Positions 9,762-17,859 of a stretch of DNA of 48,679 nt are shown here, piece by piece (the stretch's first letter is position 1; every line of letters starts with the position of its first letter). Below the pieces are notes generated by a model. The model was not told the DNA's origin. It saw only the letters and a program-made list of their open reading frames with translations, and did no database searches. The stretch lies in the NCBI GenBank assembly GCA_029246085.1, contig JAQWOB010000037.1:1-48679 (forward strand). The letters run 5' to 3'. The stretch is from Gammaproteobacteria bacterium (GTDB taxonomy: Bacteria > Pseudomonadota > Gammaproteobacteria > GCA-002705445 > GCA-002716945). Position numbers and translations under genes: made by a program.

Positions 9762-10505
9762 ATGAAATACCAAAGCTTCTCACCTAGTAAACTAAGTATG
9801 ACATTGCCATTAGTCATATTTTTCCTAATATTTATATCCGGGTGTAGTACTACGAATACTTCAAAAAATGATCCTTTAGAGCCTATGAATCGAGCTATAT
9901 TTGGTTTTAATGAAATTGTAGATGATAATATACTAAAGCCTGTAGCAAAAACCTATAAATACATCACGCCTGATCCCATTGAAACAGGTGTATCTAATTT
10001 TTTTAGTAATGTTGGTGAAGTTAGCACAATAACTAACGATGTATTGCAACTAAAATTTAGTCAAGCTGCTTATGATCTTGCAAGGTTTTCAATAAATACC
10101 ACTATTGGTATCCTGGGAATATTTGATGTGGCAAGCTCTATGGGATTCAAAAAAAATAAGGAAGATTTTGGGCAAACTCTAGGATATTGGGGTCTACCTC
10201 AAGGACCATATCTGGTAATTCCATTCTTTGGACCAAGCAGCATTAGAGATGCCCCAGGGCTATATGCAGATATGCAGATTTCACCTGCTGAACAACTACA
10301 TAATAAGGAAGAGCTGGCTTTCACTACACTTAAAATTGTTGATATCCGAGCAAGACTTTTAAGAGCTACCAAAATTCTTGATACAGCTGCGAAGGATAAG
10401 TATATATTTATTAGAGAATCATACTTACAGCAGAGAGAAATGCTAGTTAATGATGGAAAAAATACAGAAGAATTTGAAATTGATGTTGATGGGGTTGACT
10501 ACTAA
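9762..10505 (+). CDS. mlaA: MlaA (VacJ) outer-membrane lipoprotein
   Basis: MlaA removes mislocalised phospholipid from the outer leaflet of the outer membrane. The 247-residue protein has a lipoprotein signal with lipobox ISGC at about residue 28 and the family hallmarks DPLEPMNRAIFGFNE, NTTIGILGIFDVAS and FGQTLGYWGLPQGPYLVIPFFGPS. The gene is followed 20 bp later by yrbG, so it may start the long plus-strand envelope run. With mlaC divergent and an RND exporter beside it, the three form a lipid-transport cluster. Confidence 0.95.
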   Translation: MKYQSFSPSKLSMTLPLVIFFLIFISGCSTTNTSKNDPLEPMNRAIFGFNEIVDDNILKPVAKTYKYITPDPIETGVSNFFSNVGEVSTITNDVLQLKFSQAAYDLARFSINTTIGILGIFDVASSMGFKKNKEDFGQTLGYWGLPQGPYLVIPFFGPSSIRDAPGLYADMQISPAEQLHNKEELAFTTLKIVDIRARLLRATKILDTAAKDKYIFIRESYLQQREMLVNDGKNTEEFEIDVDGVDY

Positions 10506-10525
10506 ACTTAAAACAAGTTTTCCCT

Positions 10526-11491
10526 ATGTCTAACTTAGTTTATCTCTACTTAATCATCGGCTTAGCATTAGTAAGCTATGGCGCAAACCTACTAGTATCA
10601 TCCACAGATAGTATTTCTAAAAAATATAATATATCTGGGTTTATATCGAGTTTCATCTTTATTGGAATAGCAACCTCATCTCCAGAAATATTAATTTCTA
10701 TACTATCCAGCCTGGAAGGCAGAAGTAATATAGCAATTGGTAATGCTCTTGGATCTAACATAGCCAACATAGCTCTTGTTTTCGCATTAACTATTTTACT
10801 ATTTAGCTCTGTCAATTCTGAAAAAAATAAAATTTTATCCAAAGAAGAGACTGGTTTTTTTAGTATCTTGATAGTATTATTTTTACTAATATATTTTTTC
10901 CTTATCGATGGAATTGTCACAATCAAAGAATCATTTATGCTTCTATCTGTTTTTGGGATATCACTTTATATTTATAAAAAATACTTTTACTCGGATAAGG
11001 GTATAGTTATGAACCAAACATATATAAGTGGTCTTCGTATTTTTAGTCTCTTAACCTTTGGACTTGTCTTCCTTTTACTTGGAACTAAAATATTTCTAGA
11101 TAGCAGTATAAATATTGCAAAATCATTTGGGATACCTGATTATGTTATTGGATTATCAATAACAGCAATTGGCTCTAGTTTGCCTGAATTAGCATCAAGC
11201 ATAGAATCGGCTAGAAAAAAACATTTTGATTTCATCATCGGAAATATCTTAGGGTCCAATATATTTAATATTGCGATTGTGATTAGTATTGCAGGAATAC
11301 TGGATAATAACCTTTCTGAAGCCTTATCCATAGCATATATTAATAGAGATATGATTATGATGTTAATTACAATGCTTGGGTTTTATATTATAATTAAAAA
11401 CTACAATCAATATATAACCAAAATTTTATGCTTGGTACTACTACTTTCTTTTACGTTCTACCAGCTTGATTTATATGGAATAAGCATATGA
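10526..11491 (+). CDS. yrbG: Calcium/sodium antiporter, YrbG family
   Basis: This 321-residue inner-membrane protein belongs to the Ca2+:cation antiporter superfamily. The two inverted alpha-repeats are visible: SSPEILISI with GNALGSNIANIAL in the first half, and GSSLPELASSIESA with GNILGSNIFNIAI in the second, in a hydrophobic protein of about ten helices. The acidic residues in these repeats bind the cation. It sits directly before kdsD and overlaps it by ATGA, the same position as yrbG in E. coli, which supports the name. The transported ion has not been shown by sequence alone. Confidence 0.92.
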   Translation: MSNLVYLYLIIGLALVSYGANLLVSSTDSISKKYNISGFISSFIFIGIATSSPEILISILSSLEGRSNIAIGNALGSNIANIALVFALTILLFSSVNSEKNKILSKEETGFFSILIVLFLLIYFFLIDGIVTIKESFMLLSVFGISLYIYKKYFYSDKGIVMNQTYISGLRIFSLLTFGLVFLLLGTKIFLDSSINIAKSFGIPDYVIGLSITAIGSSLPELASSIESARKKHFDFIIGNILGSNIFNIAIVISIAGILDNNLSEALSIAYINRDMIMMLITMLGFYIIIKNYNQYITKILCLVLLLSFTFYQLDLYGISI

Positions 11492-12456
11492 AAATAATTA
11501 ATAAAATATCTGTAGCTAAAAAAGTAATTCTTTCTGAGGCAGTGGCTCTGAAAAATGTAGCTAATAAACTTGATCATAATTTTGATCTAGCATGCGGAGC
11601 TATATTAGCTTGTAAAGGTAAAGTTGTAACAATTGGGCTTGGTAAGTCAGGTCATATTGCAGCTAAATCTGCAGCAACATTATCAAGCACCGGAACTCCG
11701 TCAGTATTTTTACATGCAGCTGAGGCATTGCATGGGGATATAGGTTTAATTGGTAAACTAGATTTAGTAGTCTGTTATTCAAATTCCGGTGAAACTAAAG
11801 AGTTACTACTTTTGCTTCCCTTGCTGAAAATATTAAAAATCACATTGATTACAGTAACTGGAAATAAGAAATCAATGCTAGCAAAGTCATCGAATATAGT
11901 TTTAGACTCAAGTGTTCAATCTGAAGCCTGTCCTTTAAATTTAACTCCTACATCGAGCGTAATAAGTGCCATTGGTTTATCAGATGCATTAGCTATAACA
12001 CTGCTTAAATGCAGGGGCTTTACGTCCAAAGATTTTGCAAAATCACATCCTCAGGGTGAACTAGGGAAAAGATTATTAAAGAAAACAGAAGATATCATGA
12101 TAATAAAACGTCTTCCTTATACCTATACAGATATGAAGTTAATAAAAGCCATAGATATTATTACAAAATTTAATTATGGTATTATCATCTCATTATCAAA
12201 AGAGAAAAAGTTATTAGGTGTATTCACAGATGGAGACTTAAGAAGAACTCTGAGAAACCATAACGACATATCATCTCTCCAGTTATATAAAGCTATGACA
12301 AAAAAACCTATTGTAGTGTCAAAAAATATAATGGCAGCTGAAGCATTAAATATTATGGAACATAAGCAAATCACTTCCCTGGTTGTGATTAATGATGATA
12401 AAACAGTTGTAGGTTTATTAACTCTCAATCAATTACTTAAGTCAGGTATTGAATAA
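11488..12456 (+). CDS. kdsD: Arabinose-5-phosphate isomerase
   Basis: KdsD interconverts ribulose 5-phosphate and arabinose 5-phosphate, the precursor of KDO in lipopolysaccharide. The 322-residue protein has an N-terminal SIS domain (GKSGHIAAKSAATLSSTGTPS and the HGDIG loop) and two C-terminal CBS domains (from about residue 205 to the end). It overlaps yrbG by ATGA and kdsC by a TAATG junction, giving tightly coupled translation with the later KDO enzyme. Confidence 0.97.
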   Translation: MKIINKISVAKKVILSEAVALKNVANKLDHNFDLACGAILACKGKVVTIGLGKSGHIAAKSAATLSSTGTPSVFLHAAEALHGDIGLIGKLDLVVCYSNSGETKELLLLLPLLKILKITLITVTGNKKSMLAKSSNIVLDSSVQSEACPLNLTPTSSVISAIGLSDALAITLLKCRGFTSKDFAKSHPQGELGKRLLKKTEDIMIIKRLPYTYTDMKLIKAIDIITKFNYGIIISLSKEKKLLGVFTDGDLRRTLRNHNDISSLQLYKAMTKKPIVVSKNIMAAEALNIMEHKQITSLVVINDDKTVVGLLTLNQLLKSGIE

Positions 12457-13004
12457 TGGATTATAAAAAATATTCTGACTATATGAATAACATTGATCAA
12501 ACCATAATTAATAAGGCTAAAAATATTGAATTATTAATCTTAGATGTAGATGGTGTAATGACTGATGGGGGTATAATTATCTCTGAGACTAATTCTGAGT
12601 CAAAGAAATTTTTTGCACAAGATGGTCATGGCATTATGATTATCAGAGAATTGGGTATTGAGGTCGCAATTATTAGCGGCCGTTATTCAAAAGCTGTAGA
12701 GCACAGAGGCAAAGAGCTTGGGTTTACCGCAATAATACAAAGCTCAAGAAATAAGCTTTTAGATTATGAAAAAAATTTTTCTGAAAAGCATGCTTTAAAA
12801 AACGTCTGTTTTGTCGGGGATGATGTTGTGGATATTAGTTTACTAAAAAGCGTAGGCCTATCCATTACAGTTCCAAACGCAAACTATAATGGTTTATCGA
12901 AGTATTCTGATTGGATGACACCTAGAAAGGGTGGTAATGGTGCTGTCAGAGATGTATGTGATTTAATATATTTGGCGCAAAATAAAAATGAAACAAGCCA
13001 ATAA
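12456..13004 (+). CDS. kdsC: 3-deoxy-D-manno-octulosonate 8-phosphate phosphatase
   Basis: KdsC removes phosphate from KDO 8-phosphate. It is a capless HAD-family phosphatase of 182 residues, with the nucleophile motif LDVDGVMTDGG, the second motif IISGR and the third FVGDDVVD. It follows kdsD by a one-base overlap and overlaps lptC by 17 bases. Length and motifs are normal for the family. Confidence 0.97.
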   Translation: MDYKKYSDYMNNIDQTIINKAKNIELLILDVDGVMTDGGIIISETNSESKKFFAQDGHGIMIIRELGIEVAIISGRYSKAVEHRGKELGFTAIIQSSRNKLLDYEKNFSEKHALKNVCFVGDDVVDISLLKSVGLSITVPNANYNGLSKYSDWMTPRKGGNGAVRDVCDLIYLAQNKNETSQ

Positions 13005-13767
13005 TATTCTTAAAAATATTTCTCAAGAAAATATAATTATTTTTTTTAAAAAATTTTCAAAAAAGAATATTATTATTCTCTCTATATTATTGATATCTAT
13101 CTTATGGATCAACTATACATTGTCTAATGCATTAAATTCCAACGGCTTAGAATTAGATTCAAAAATTACCAATCATTTTCTGAATAAATTTAAAATGGTT
13201 AAGACTAGTTCGGGTGGGAATATTGACTGGACAATGTGGGGAGATAGATTAGAAAAATTTCCGAATAGTCCTAGATCAGAAGTAATTAATCCAGTAATGC
13301 ACATTAATTCTACAGAAATTGAAACATGGGTCATAAAGGCTAAGCATGCTCTTGACCCTGATTCTCTTTTTAACTCAATCTATCTTACTGAAGATGTGGA
13401 ATTCAATAAATACGATAATGATAATAATAATGAAATTAATGTAACAACAACAGAGGCAGTGGTTTATCCTGATACTGAGATCATTGAGACAACAGAATTT
13501 GCTACTATTACGACTCCAGACTCAACGACTACAGGGAATGGAATTATAGCTAATATGAAAAGCGGCCAAATAAAGATATTATCTAATGCCAAACGATTAT
13601 CTTATACAGATAAACAGTCTCAAGAACTAGAAGGCGGAAGAATGTTATATGATTTGACCAAAAAAACATGGGTTTTACTCAAAAAAGAAAATCAAGATGA
13701 TAAGATGAAAATTCAGGAAAGAACTAAAACAATCCTAAAAACAAGAAAAAATAGAGAAGTAAAATAA
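12988..13767 (+). CDS. lptC: LptC-like lipopolysaccharide export protein
   Basis: LptC is the bitopic inner-membrane protein that takes LPS from LptB2FG and hands it to LptA. The protein has an N-terminal cytoplasmic stretch of about 27 residues, one membrane helix (IIILSILLISILWINYTL) and a periplasmic beta-rich domain ending in the LptC-like TGNGIIANMKSGQIKILSNAK segment. At 259 residues it is longer than E. coli LptC (about 190), with extra N-terminal residues, a Thr/Asn-rich section and a basic 25-residue tail. The position after kdsC supports the call. The gene normally next, lptA, is absent: lptB follows after one base. Confidence 0.82.
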   Translation: MKQANNILKNISQENIIIFFKKFSKKNIIILSILLISILWINYTLSNALNSNGLELDSKITNHFLNKFKMVKTSSGGNIDWTMWGDRLEKFPNSPRSEVINPVMHINSTEIETWVIKAKHALDPDSLFNSIYLTEDVEFNKYDNDNNNEINVTTTEAVVYPDTEIIETTEFATITTPDSTTTGNGIIANMKSGQIKILSNAKRLSYTDKQSQELEGGRMLYDLTKKTWVLLKKENQDDKMKIQERTKTILKTRKNREVK

Positions 13768-13768
13768 T

Positions 13769-14494
13769 ATGGCCAAGCTAGACTGCATAAATCTTAGTAA
13801 AAATTATGATAGCAAAACTGTAGTCCATGATATTAGTATTAGTTTACAAGAAAATAGTGTGATAGGGCTTCTAGGTCCTAATGGAGCTGGTAAAACAACA
13901 ACCTTTTATATGATTGTTGGGTTGATAAAATCTAATAGTGGAATAATAAAAATTGATGATCATGATATAACATCTCTACCTATGCATATGAGGTCAGACT
14001 TAGGTATCAGTTATTTGCCACAAGAAGCATCAATATTTAGAAATTTATCCGTCAAAGATAATATATTAGCAATTCTGGAAACAAGAAAAAATCTTACGCC
14101 TAAAAAACTTAATGATAAATTTGAATTCTTGGTAAATACTCTAAAAATAGAACATATTCTACCCAATAAAGGGCTGAGTCTTTCTGGTGGAGAAAGAAGA
14201 AGAGTTGAAATTGCTAGATCACTGGCAATAGATCCAAAATTTCTTTTATTAGACGAACCATTTGCAGGCATAGATCCTCTTTCAGTCATAGAAATTCAGA
14301 CAATTATCAAAGATCTGATAAAATCAAATATAGGAGTTCTTATAACAGACCACAATGTTAGAGAAACTCTAAAAATATGTAATCAAGCATATATTATTAG
14401 TGATGGGAAAGTTATTGCTAATGGAAAACCCTCAAAAATTATAAAAGATAAAATTGTCCAAGATGTTTATCTTGGTGATAACTTTAAATTATGA
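13769..14494 (+). CDS. lptB: LPS export ABC transporter ATPase LptB
   Basis: LptB energises extraction of LPS from the inner membrane together with LptF and LptG. The 241-residue ATPase has Walker A GPNGAGKTT (about 36-44), the signature LSGGERRRVEIARSLA, Walker B FLLLDEPFAGIDP and the switch histidine in LITDHNVRET. The YLPQEASIF Q-loop is typical of LptB. It overlaps rpoN by ATGA, the conserved lptB-rpoN junction of proteobacteria. Confidence 0.97.
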   Translation: MAKLDCINLSKNYDSKTVVHDISISLQENSVIGLLGPNGAGKTTTFYMIVGLIKSNSGIIKIDDHDITSLPMHMRSDLGISYLPQEASIFRNLSVKDNILAILETRKNLTPKKLNDKFEFLVNTLKIEHILPNKGLSLSGGERRRVEIARSLAIDPKFLLLDEPFAGIDPLSVIEIQTIIKDLIKSNIGVLITDHNVRETLKICNQAYIISDGKVIANGKPSKIIKDKIVQDVYLGDNFKL

Positions 14495-15861
14495 ATACCA
14501 AGGGAAAGCAAAGTTTATCCTTAAATAATAAGCTTACAATGACTCTACAGATTCAATTAGCTATTAAATTATTACAGCTAAACTCATTAGACTTACAGAA
14601 AGAGATAGATGAAAAAATATTAGAGAATCCTTTCTTGGAAAATGAAAATTCTTCAGAATCAATTGAAGTTACATCAGAAATACCTATAATCTCATCAAAT
14701 TATTCTGAGAGTAATCATGATGGTATAGGTTATGACGCATATGAACAATTATCAAACTCTCATCAATCTTTACGAGAATATTTAATGTGGCAAATAGGAT
14801 TATCCCCAATAAGTGAGAATGATCAATTTATAGCATATAATATAATTGACTATATTAATGATGATGGTTTTTTAACAGAGAGCGTAGAAGATTTATATGT
14901 ACTATTAAAAAAAAATATTGAAATCACTTTCCAAGAAATATTTGCAGTACTCCATAAAATTCAATATTTAGACCCAATTGGAATTGGGGCTACTTCACTT
15001 AAAAATTGTTTATCTATCCAGCTCCATCATTATCATAAAGATCATGCTCATTATGATTTAGCAAATATCATAATTAACAAGCTTGAGGATGATATTAATC
15101 CATCGACCATAAGCTTTGATGCTTTTACTTCTGAGTTTGAAAAAGATGATGATAGATATATAGCAGCAACAGAACTTGTGAAATCCTTAAATCCAAGGCC
15201 TGGTAATATAATTTCTAGAGCATTACAGCAAGAGCATATTACACCAGATATCATTATATCGAAGAAAAATGGTAAATGGCTTACAGAGCTAAACCCTGCT
15301 ATTAACCCTAAAATTAGAATTAATAAGGCATATGAAAGTTTGATGAAAGATATATCTAAAAAAGAAGATAAAGAATATGTAAAAACTAACTTACAGAGTG
15401 CTAAATTTTTTCTTAAAGCATTACAAAACCGTAATCTCACTATACTTAAAGTTGCTAAAATTATATTTCAAAAACAAATAAATTTTTTAAATCAAGGTGA
15501 TATTGGAATGAAGCCTCTTGGTCTAAAAGATATTGCTATGGAAGTCGACATGCATGAATCTACTATATCTAGATGTACAAATAATAAATATGCCCAAACA
15601 CCCCGTGGCGTCTATGAAATGAAATATTTTTTTTCATCAGAAATAAATACAGATTATGGTAAAATGATTTCATCAACAGCTATTAAATCAATGTTGGAAA
15701 AAATAATATCCAAGGAAGATAAAAGTTCTCCTTTAAGTGACTCTGAAATAGCTGATAATTTTAATAAGAATGGGATAAGGGTAGCAAGGCGAACGGTTGC
15801 TAAATATCGAGAGACATTAGCGATACCACCATCAAAGAATAGGAAGAAAAGAGGTGTGTAA
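14491..15861 (+). CDS. rpoN: RNA polymerase sigma-54 factor
   Basis: RpoN directs polymerase to -24/-12 promoters that need an AAA+ activator. The 456-residue protein has the Gln/Leu-rich activator-response region at the N-terminus (LTMTLQIQLAIKLLQLNS), an acidic linker, the core-binding region, the helix-turn-helix region (AMEVDMHESTISRCTNNK) and the diagnostic RpoN box ARRTVAKYRE near the C-terminus. It is followed immediately by ptsN (TAA then ATG). The small hpf gene often found between rpoN and ptsN is missing. Confidence 0.97.
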   Translation: MNTKGKQSLSLNNKLTMTLQIQLAIKLLQLNSLDLQKEIDEKILENPFLENENSSESIEVTSEIPIISSNYSESNHDGIGYDAYEQLSNSHQSLREYLMWQIGLSPISENDQFIAYNIIDYINDDGFLTESVEDLYVLLKKNIEITFQEIFAVLHKIQYLDPIGIGATSLKNCLSIQLHHYHKDHAHYDLANIIINKLEDDINPSTISFDAFTSEFEKDDDRYIAATELVKSLNPRPGNIISRALQQEHITPDIIISKKNGKWLTELNPAINPKIRINKAYESLMKDISKKEDKEYVKTNLQSAKFFLKALQNRNLTILKVAKIIFQKQINFLNQGDIGMKPLGLKDIAMEVDMHESTISRCTNNKYAQTPRGVYEMKYFFSSEINTDYGKMISSTAIKSMLEKIISKEDKSSPLSDSEIADNFNKNGIRVARRTVAKYRETLAIPPSKNRKKRGV

Positions 15862-16311
15862 ATGGATTTGAATAATTTTTTTTCAGAAGAAAGTATAATT
15901 ATGAATTGCCAATCTAAAAGCAAAAAGAATGTTTTAGAACTAATCAGCAAGATAGCCTCTAGTGTGAGCGCGACTAATCAAGATATTATTTTTGAAAAAC
16001 TGTATGAAAGAGAAAAACTAGGAACTACTGCTTTCGGAAATGGAATTGCTATCCCTCATGCCAGAATAGATAATTTATCAGAAGCTAAAATTATAATACT
16101 TAAATTAGAAACAGCGATTGATTTTAATTCTAGCGATGGTGAAAAAGTTGATTTGATAGTCTCATTATTAGCTCCAAATAATGAAAATGAGATACATATA
16201 AAGATACTATCTAAAATTGCAGAAATGTTGGATGACAAATCTTTTAGAGAAAAAATAAGAAGTTGCTCAAATAAGCTAGAGATTAAATCGATAATAAATA
16301 GTTACCAATAA
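15862..16311 (+). CDS. ptsN: Nitrogen-regulatory PTS EIIA component
   Basis: PtsN (EIIA-Ntr) is the output protein of the nitrogen PTS, controlling targets such as potassium transport and kinases in other bacteria according to its phosphorylation state. The 149-residue protein has the phosphorylated histidine in GNGIAIPHAR (H66). It starts directly after the rpoN stop, and rapZ follows after 15 bases. The hprK gene that lies here in many beta- and some gammaproteobacteria is not present. Confidence 0.95.
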   Translation: MDLNNFFSEESIIMNCQSKSKKNVLELISKIASSVSATNQDIIFEKLYEREKLGTTAFGNGIAIPHARIDNLSEAKIIILKLETAIDFNSSDGEKVDLIVSLLAPNNENEIHIKILSKIAEMLDDKSFREKIRSCSNKLEIKSIINSYQ

Positions 16312-16326
16312 TCAAGAGGTTAGATT

Positions 16327-17208
16327 TTGAAATCCTTAAAACCAAGATTAGTAATCATAACTGGATTATCAGGATCTGGTAAATCCATTGCTTTGCAAGC
16401 TCTAGAAGATCTAGATTATTTTTGCATTGACAACCTTTCACCGAAAATGATAATTCAAATGCTTGGAGTCATCCAGGGTTCACATCAAAAAATATATGAA
16501 AAAGTAGCTATAAGTATTGATATAAGATCGATTAAAATGGATGATGACTATCAAAAATCTATTTCTACCTTATATTCAAAGTTATTAAAATTAGGTTTTA
16601 AAAATACTACTATATTTCTACATTCATCTGATGAAATATTATTATCAAGATTCAATGCCACGAGAAGACTCCACCCTTTAACAAATAATCAGGTAGATCT
16701 AAGAACCGCTATATCAAAAGAAGCAGAAATAATGCAAAAATTAAAAGAAAATTCAAATTTAATTATTGATACAGATAAATTACTACCTATAGATCTAAAA
16801 AAAGAAATTTCATCAAAAATTTCAATTATAAAAGATAATAAAGATATGCTTATTCAGCTTCAATCATTTGGATATAAAAACAGTATTCCTAATGAGAGTG
16901 ATTTTGTCTTTGACGTAAGATGTTTAAAAAATCCATTTTGGGATAAGTCACTCAGAAAACTATCTGGAAAAGATAAAAAAGTAGTATCTTTTATAGAATC
17001 AGATAAAACTTCAAAAGAGATGCTAGCTAGTATTATTAGATTTTTAAATAAATGGATACCTAGTTTTGGCAAGAGTGACCGAAATTATCTCACCATCTCA
17101 ATAGGATGTACCGGTGGTCAACATAGATCAGTGTATGTAACAGAAATGGTTTCTAGACATTTTGCTAGCAAATATAATATCCTAGTCAAACATAGAGATA
17201 TAAAATGA
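16327..17208 (+). CDS. rapZ: RNase adapter RapZ
   Basis: RapZ is a P-loop protein that binds small RNAs or metabolites and, in enterobacteria, targets GlmZ to RNase E to control glucosamine-6-phosphate synthesis. Walker A is GLSGSGKS (13-20), and the C-terminal domain has the conserved GCTGGQHRSVY and VKHRD motifs. The start is a TTG at 16327, supported by AAGAGG about nine bases upstream; no ATG is nearby. Length 293 is slightly above the usual 284. It overlaps the following IIA gene by ATGA. Confidence 0.95.
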   Translation: MKSLKPRLVIITGLSGSGKSIALQALEDLDYFCIDNLSPKMIIQMLGVIQGSHQKIYEKVAISIDIRSIKMDDDYQKSISTLYSKLLKLGFKNTTIFLHSSDEILLSRFNATRRLHPLTNNQVDLRTAISKEAEIMQKLKENSNLIIDTDKLLPIDLKKEISSKISIIKDNKDMLIQLQSFGYKNSIPNESDFVFDVRCLKNPFWDKSLRKLSGKDKKVVSFIESDKTSKEMLASIIRFLNKWIPSFGKSDRNYLTISIGCTGGQHRSVYVTEMVSRHFASKYNILVKHRDIK

Positions 17209-17618
17209 CAATTGGTATACTACTTTTGACACATAATGATATTGGAGCTCAGTTACTATTAGCTGCAAAGTCTACTTATGGGTCTATACCAATAAGAACT
17301 GAAGTTCTATCTATTGATCATTATGATAAGCCATCAGATTTAATTAATCTTACAAAACAATATGTAAAATTATTAGATAAAGACACTGGCGTTTTAATAT
17401 TAACTGATATGTTTGGCTCTACACCAAGTAATATTGCTAAAGAATTTTCGCATTTAAAAATGATTAATATTGTATCAGGAGTTAATCTGTCAATGTTACT
17501 TCATATATTTAATTACCCAAATCTTACCTTGAAGGATTTAACAGTGAAAGCTATTGAGGGGGGTAAAGACGGCGTCATACAAATTAAAAATGAAAGAAAA
17601 AAAAATAATAATACCTAA
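17205..17618 (+). CDS. PTS EIIA component, mannose family
   Basis: This 137-residue protein is a stand-alone IIA domain of the mannose PTS family (fructose/mannose IIA fold), beginning MTIGILLLTHNDIG with the phosphorylated histidine at H10, and holding the TDMFGSTPSNIA motif. No IIB, IIC or IID permease genes are near, so it cannot transport sugar by itself here. It sits between rapZ and HPr and overlaps both, as in the ptsL/ptsM-ptsH-ptsI arrangement of Neisseria and relatives. Regulatory role is inference. Confidence 0.92.
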   Translation: MTIGILLLTHNDIGAQLLLAAKSTYGSIPIRTEVLSIDHYDKPSDLINLTKQYVKLLDKDTGVLILTDMFGSTPSNIAKEFSHLKMINIVSGVNLSMLLHIFNYPNLTLKDLTVKAIEGGKDGVIQIKNERKKNNNT

Positions 17619-17859
17619 TAAATTAGGCTTGCATGCCAGAGCTGCTGCAAAAATAGTAACACTCACTAATAAGTTTAAATCTATTATAGAGATAACTAAT
17701 GGTGATAAAAAAGCAGATGCGAAAAGCATTATGAAAATATTGATGCTAGCGGCTCCTCAAGGCACAGAGATAAAGATAACTGCATCAGGAAAAGATGAGT
17801 CTGCAGCAATAAAAAGCTTAGAAAATCTAATTAAGGCTAAATTTAATGAAGAATCCTAA
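17590..17859 (+). CDS. ptsH: Phosphocarrier protein HPr
   Basis: HPr relays phosphate from EI to EIIA proteins. I start it at ATG 17590 (89 residues, MKEKKIIIPNKLGLHARAA), not at 17554, because the family begins there and His15 then falls at the canonical position. Ser46 is also conserved (AKSIMKILML), the residue phosphorylated by HPr kinase where that enzyme exists. The start lies 29 bases inside the IIA gene with no good ribosome site, so translational coupling is likely. It overlaps EI by 14 bases. It could equally be named npr/ptsO. Confidence 0.95.
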   Translation: MKEKKIIIPNKLGLHARAAAKIVTLTNKFKSIIEITNGDKKADAKSIMKILMLAAPQGTEIKITASGKDESAAIKSLENLIKAKFNEES

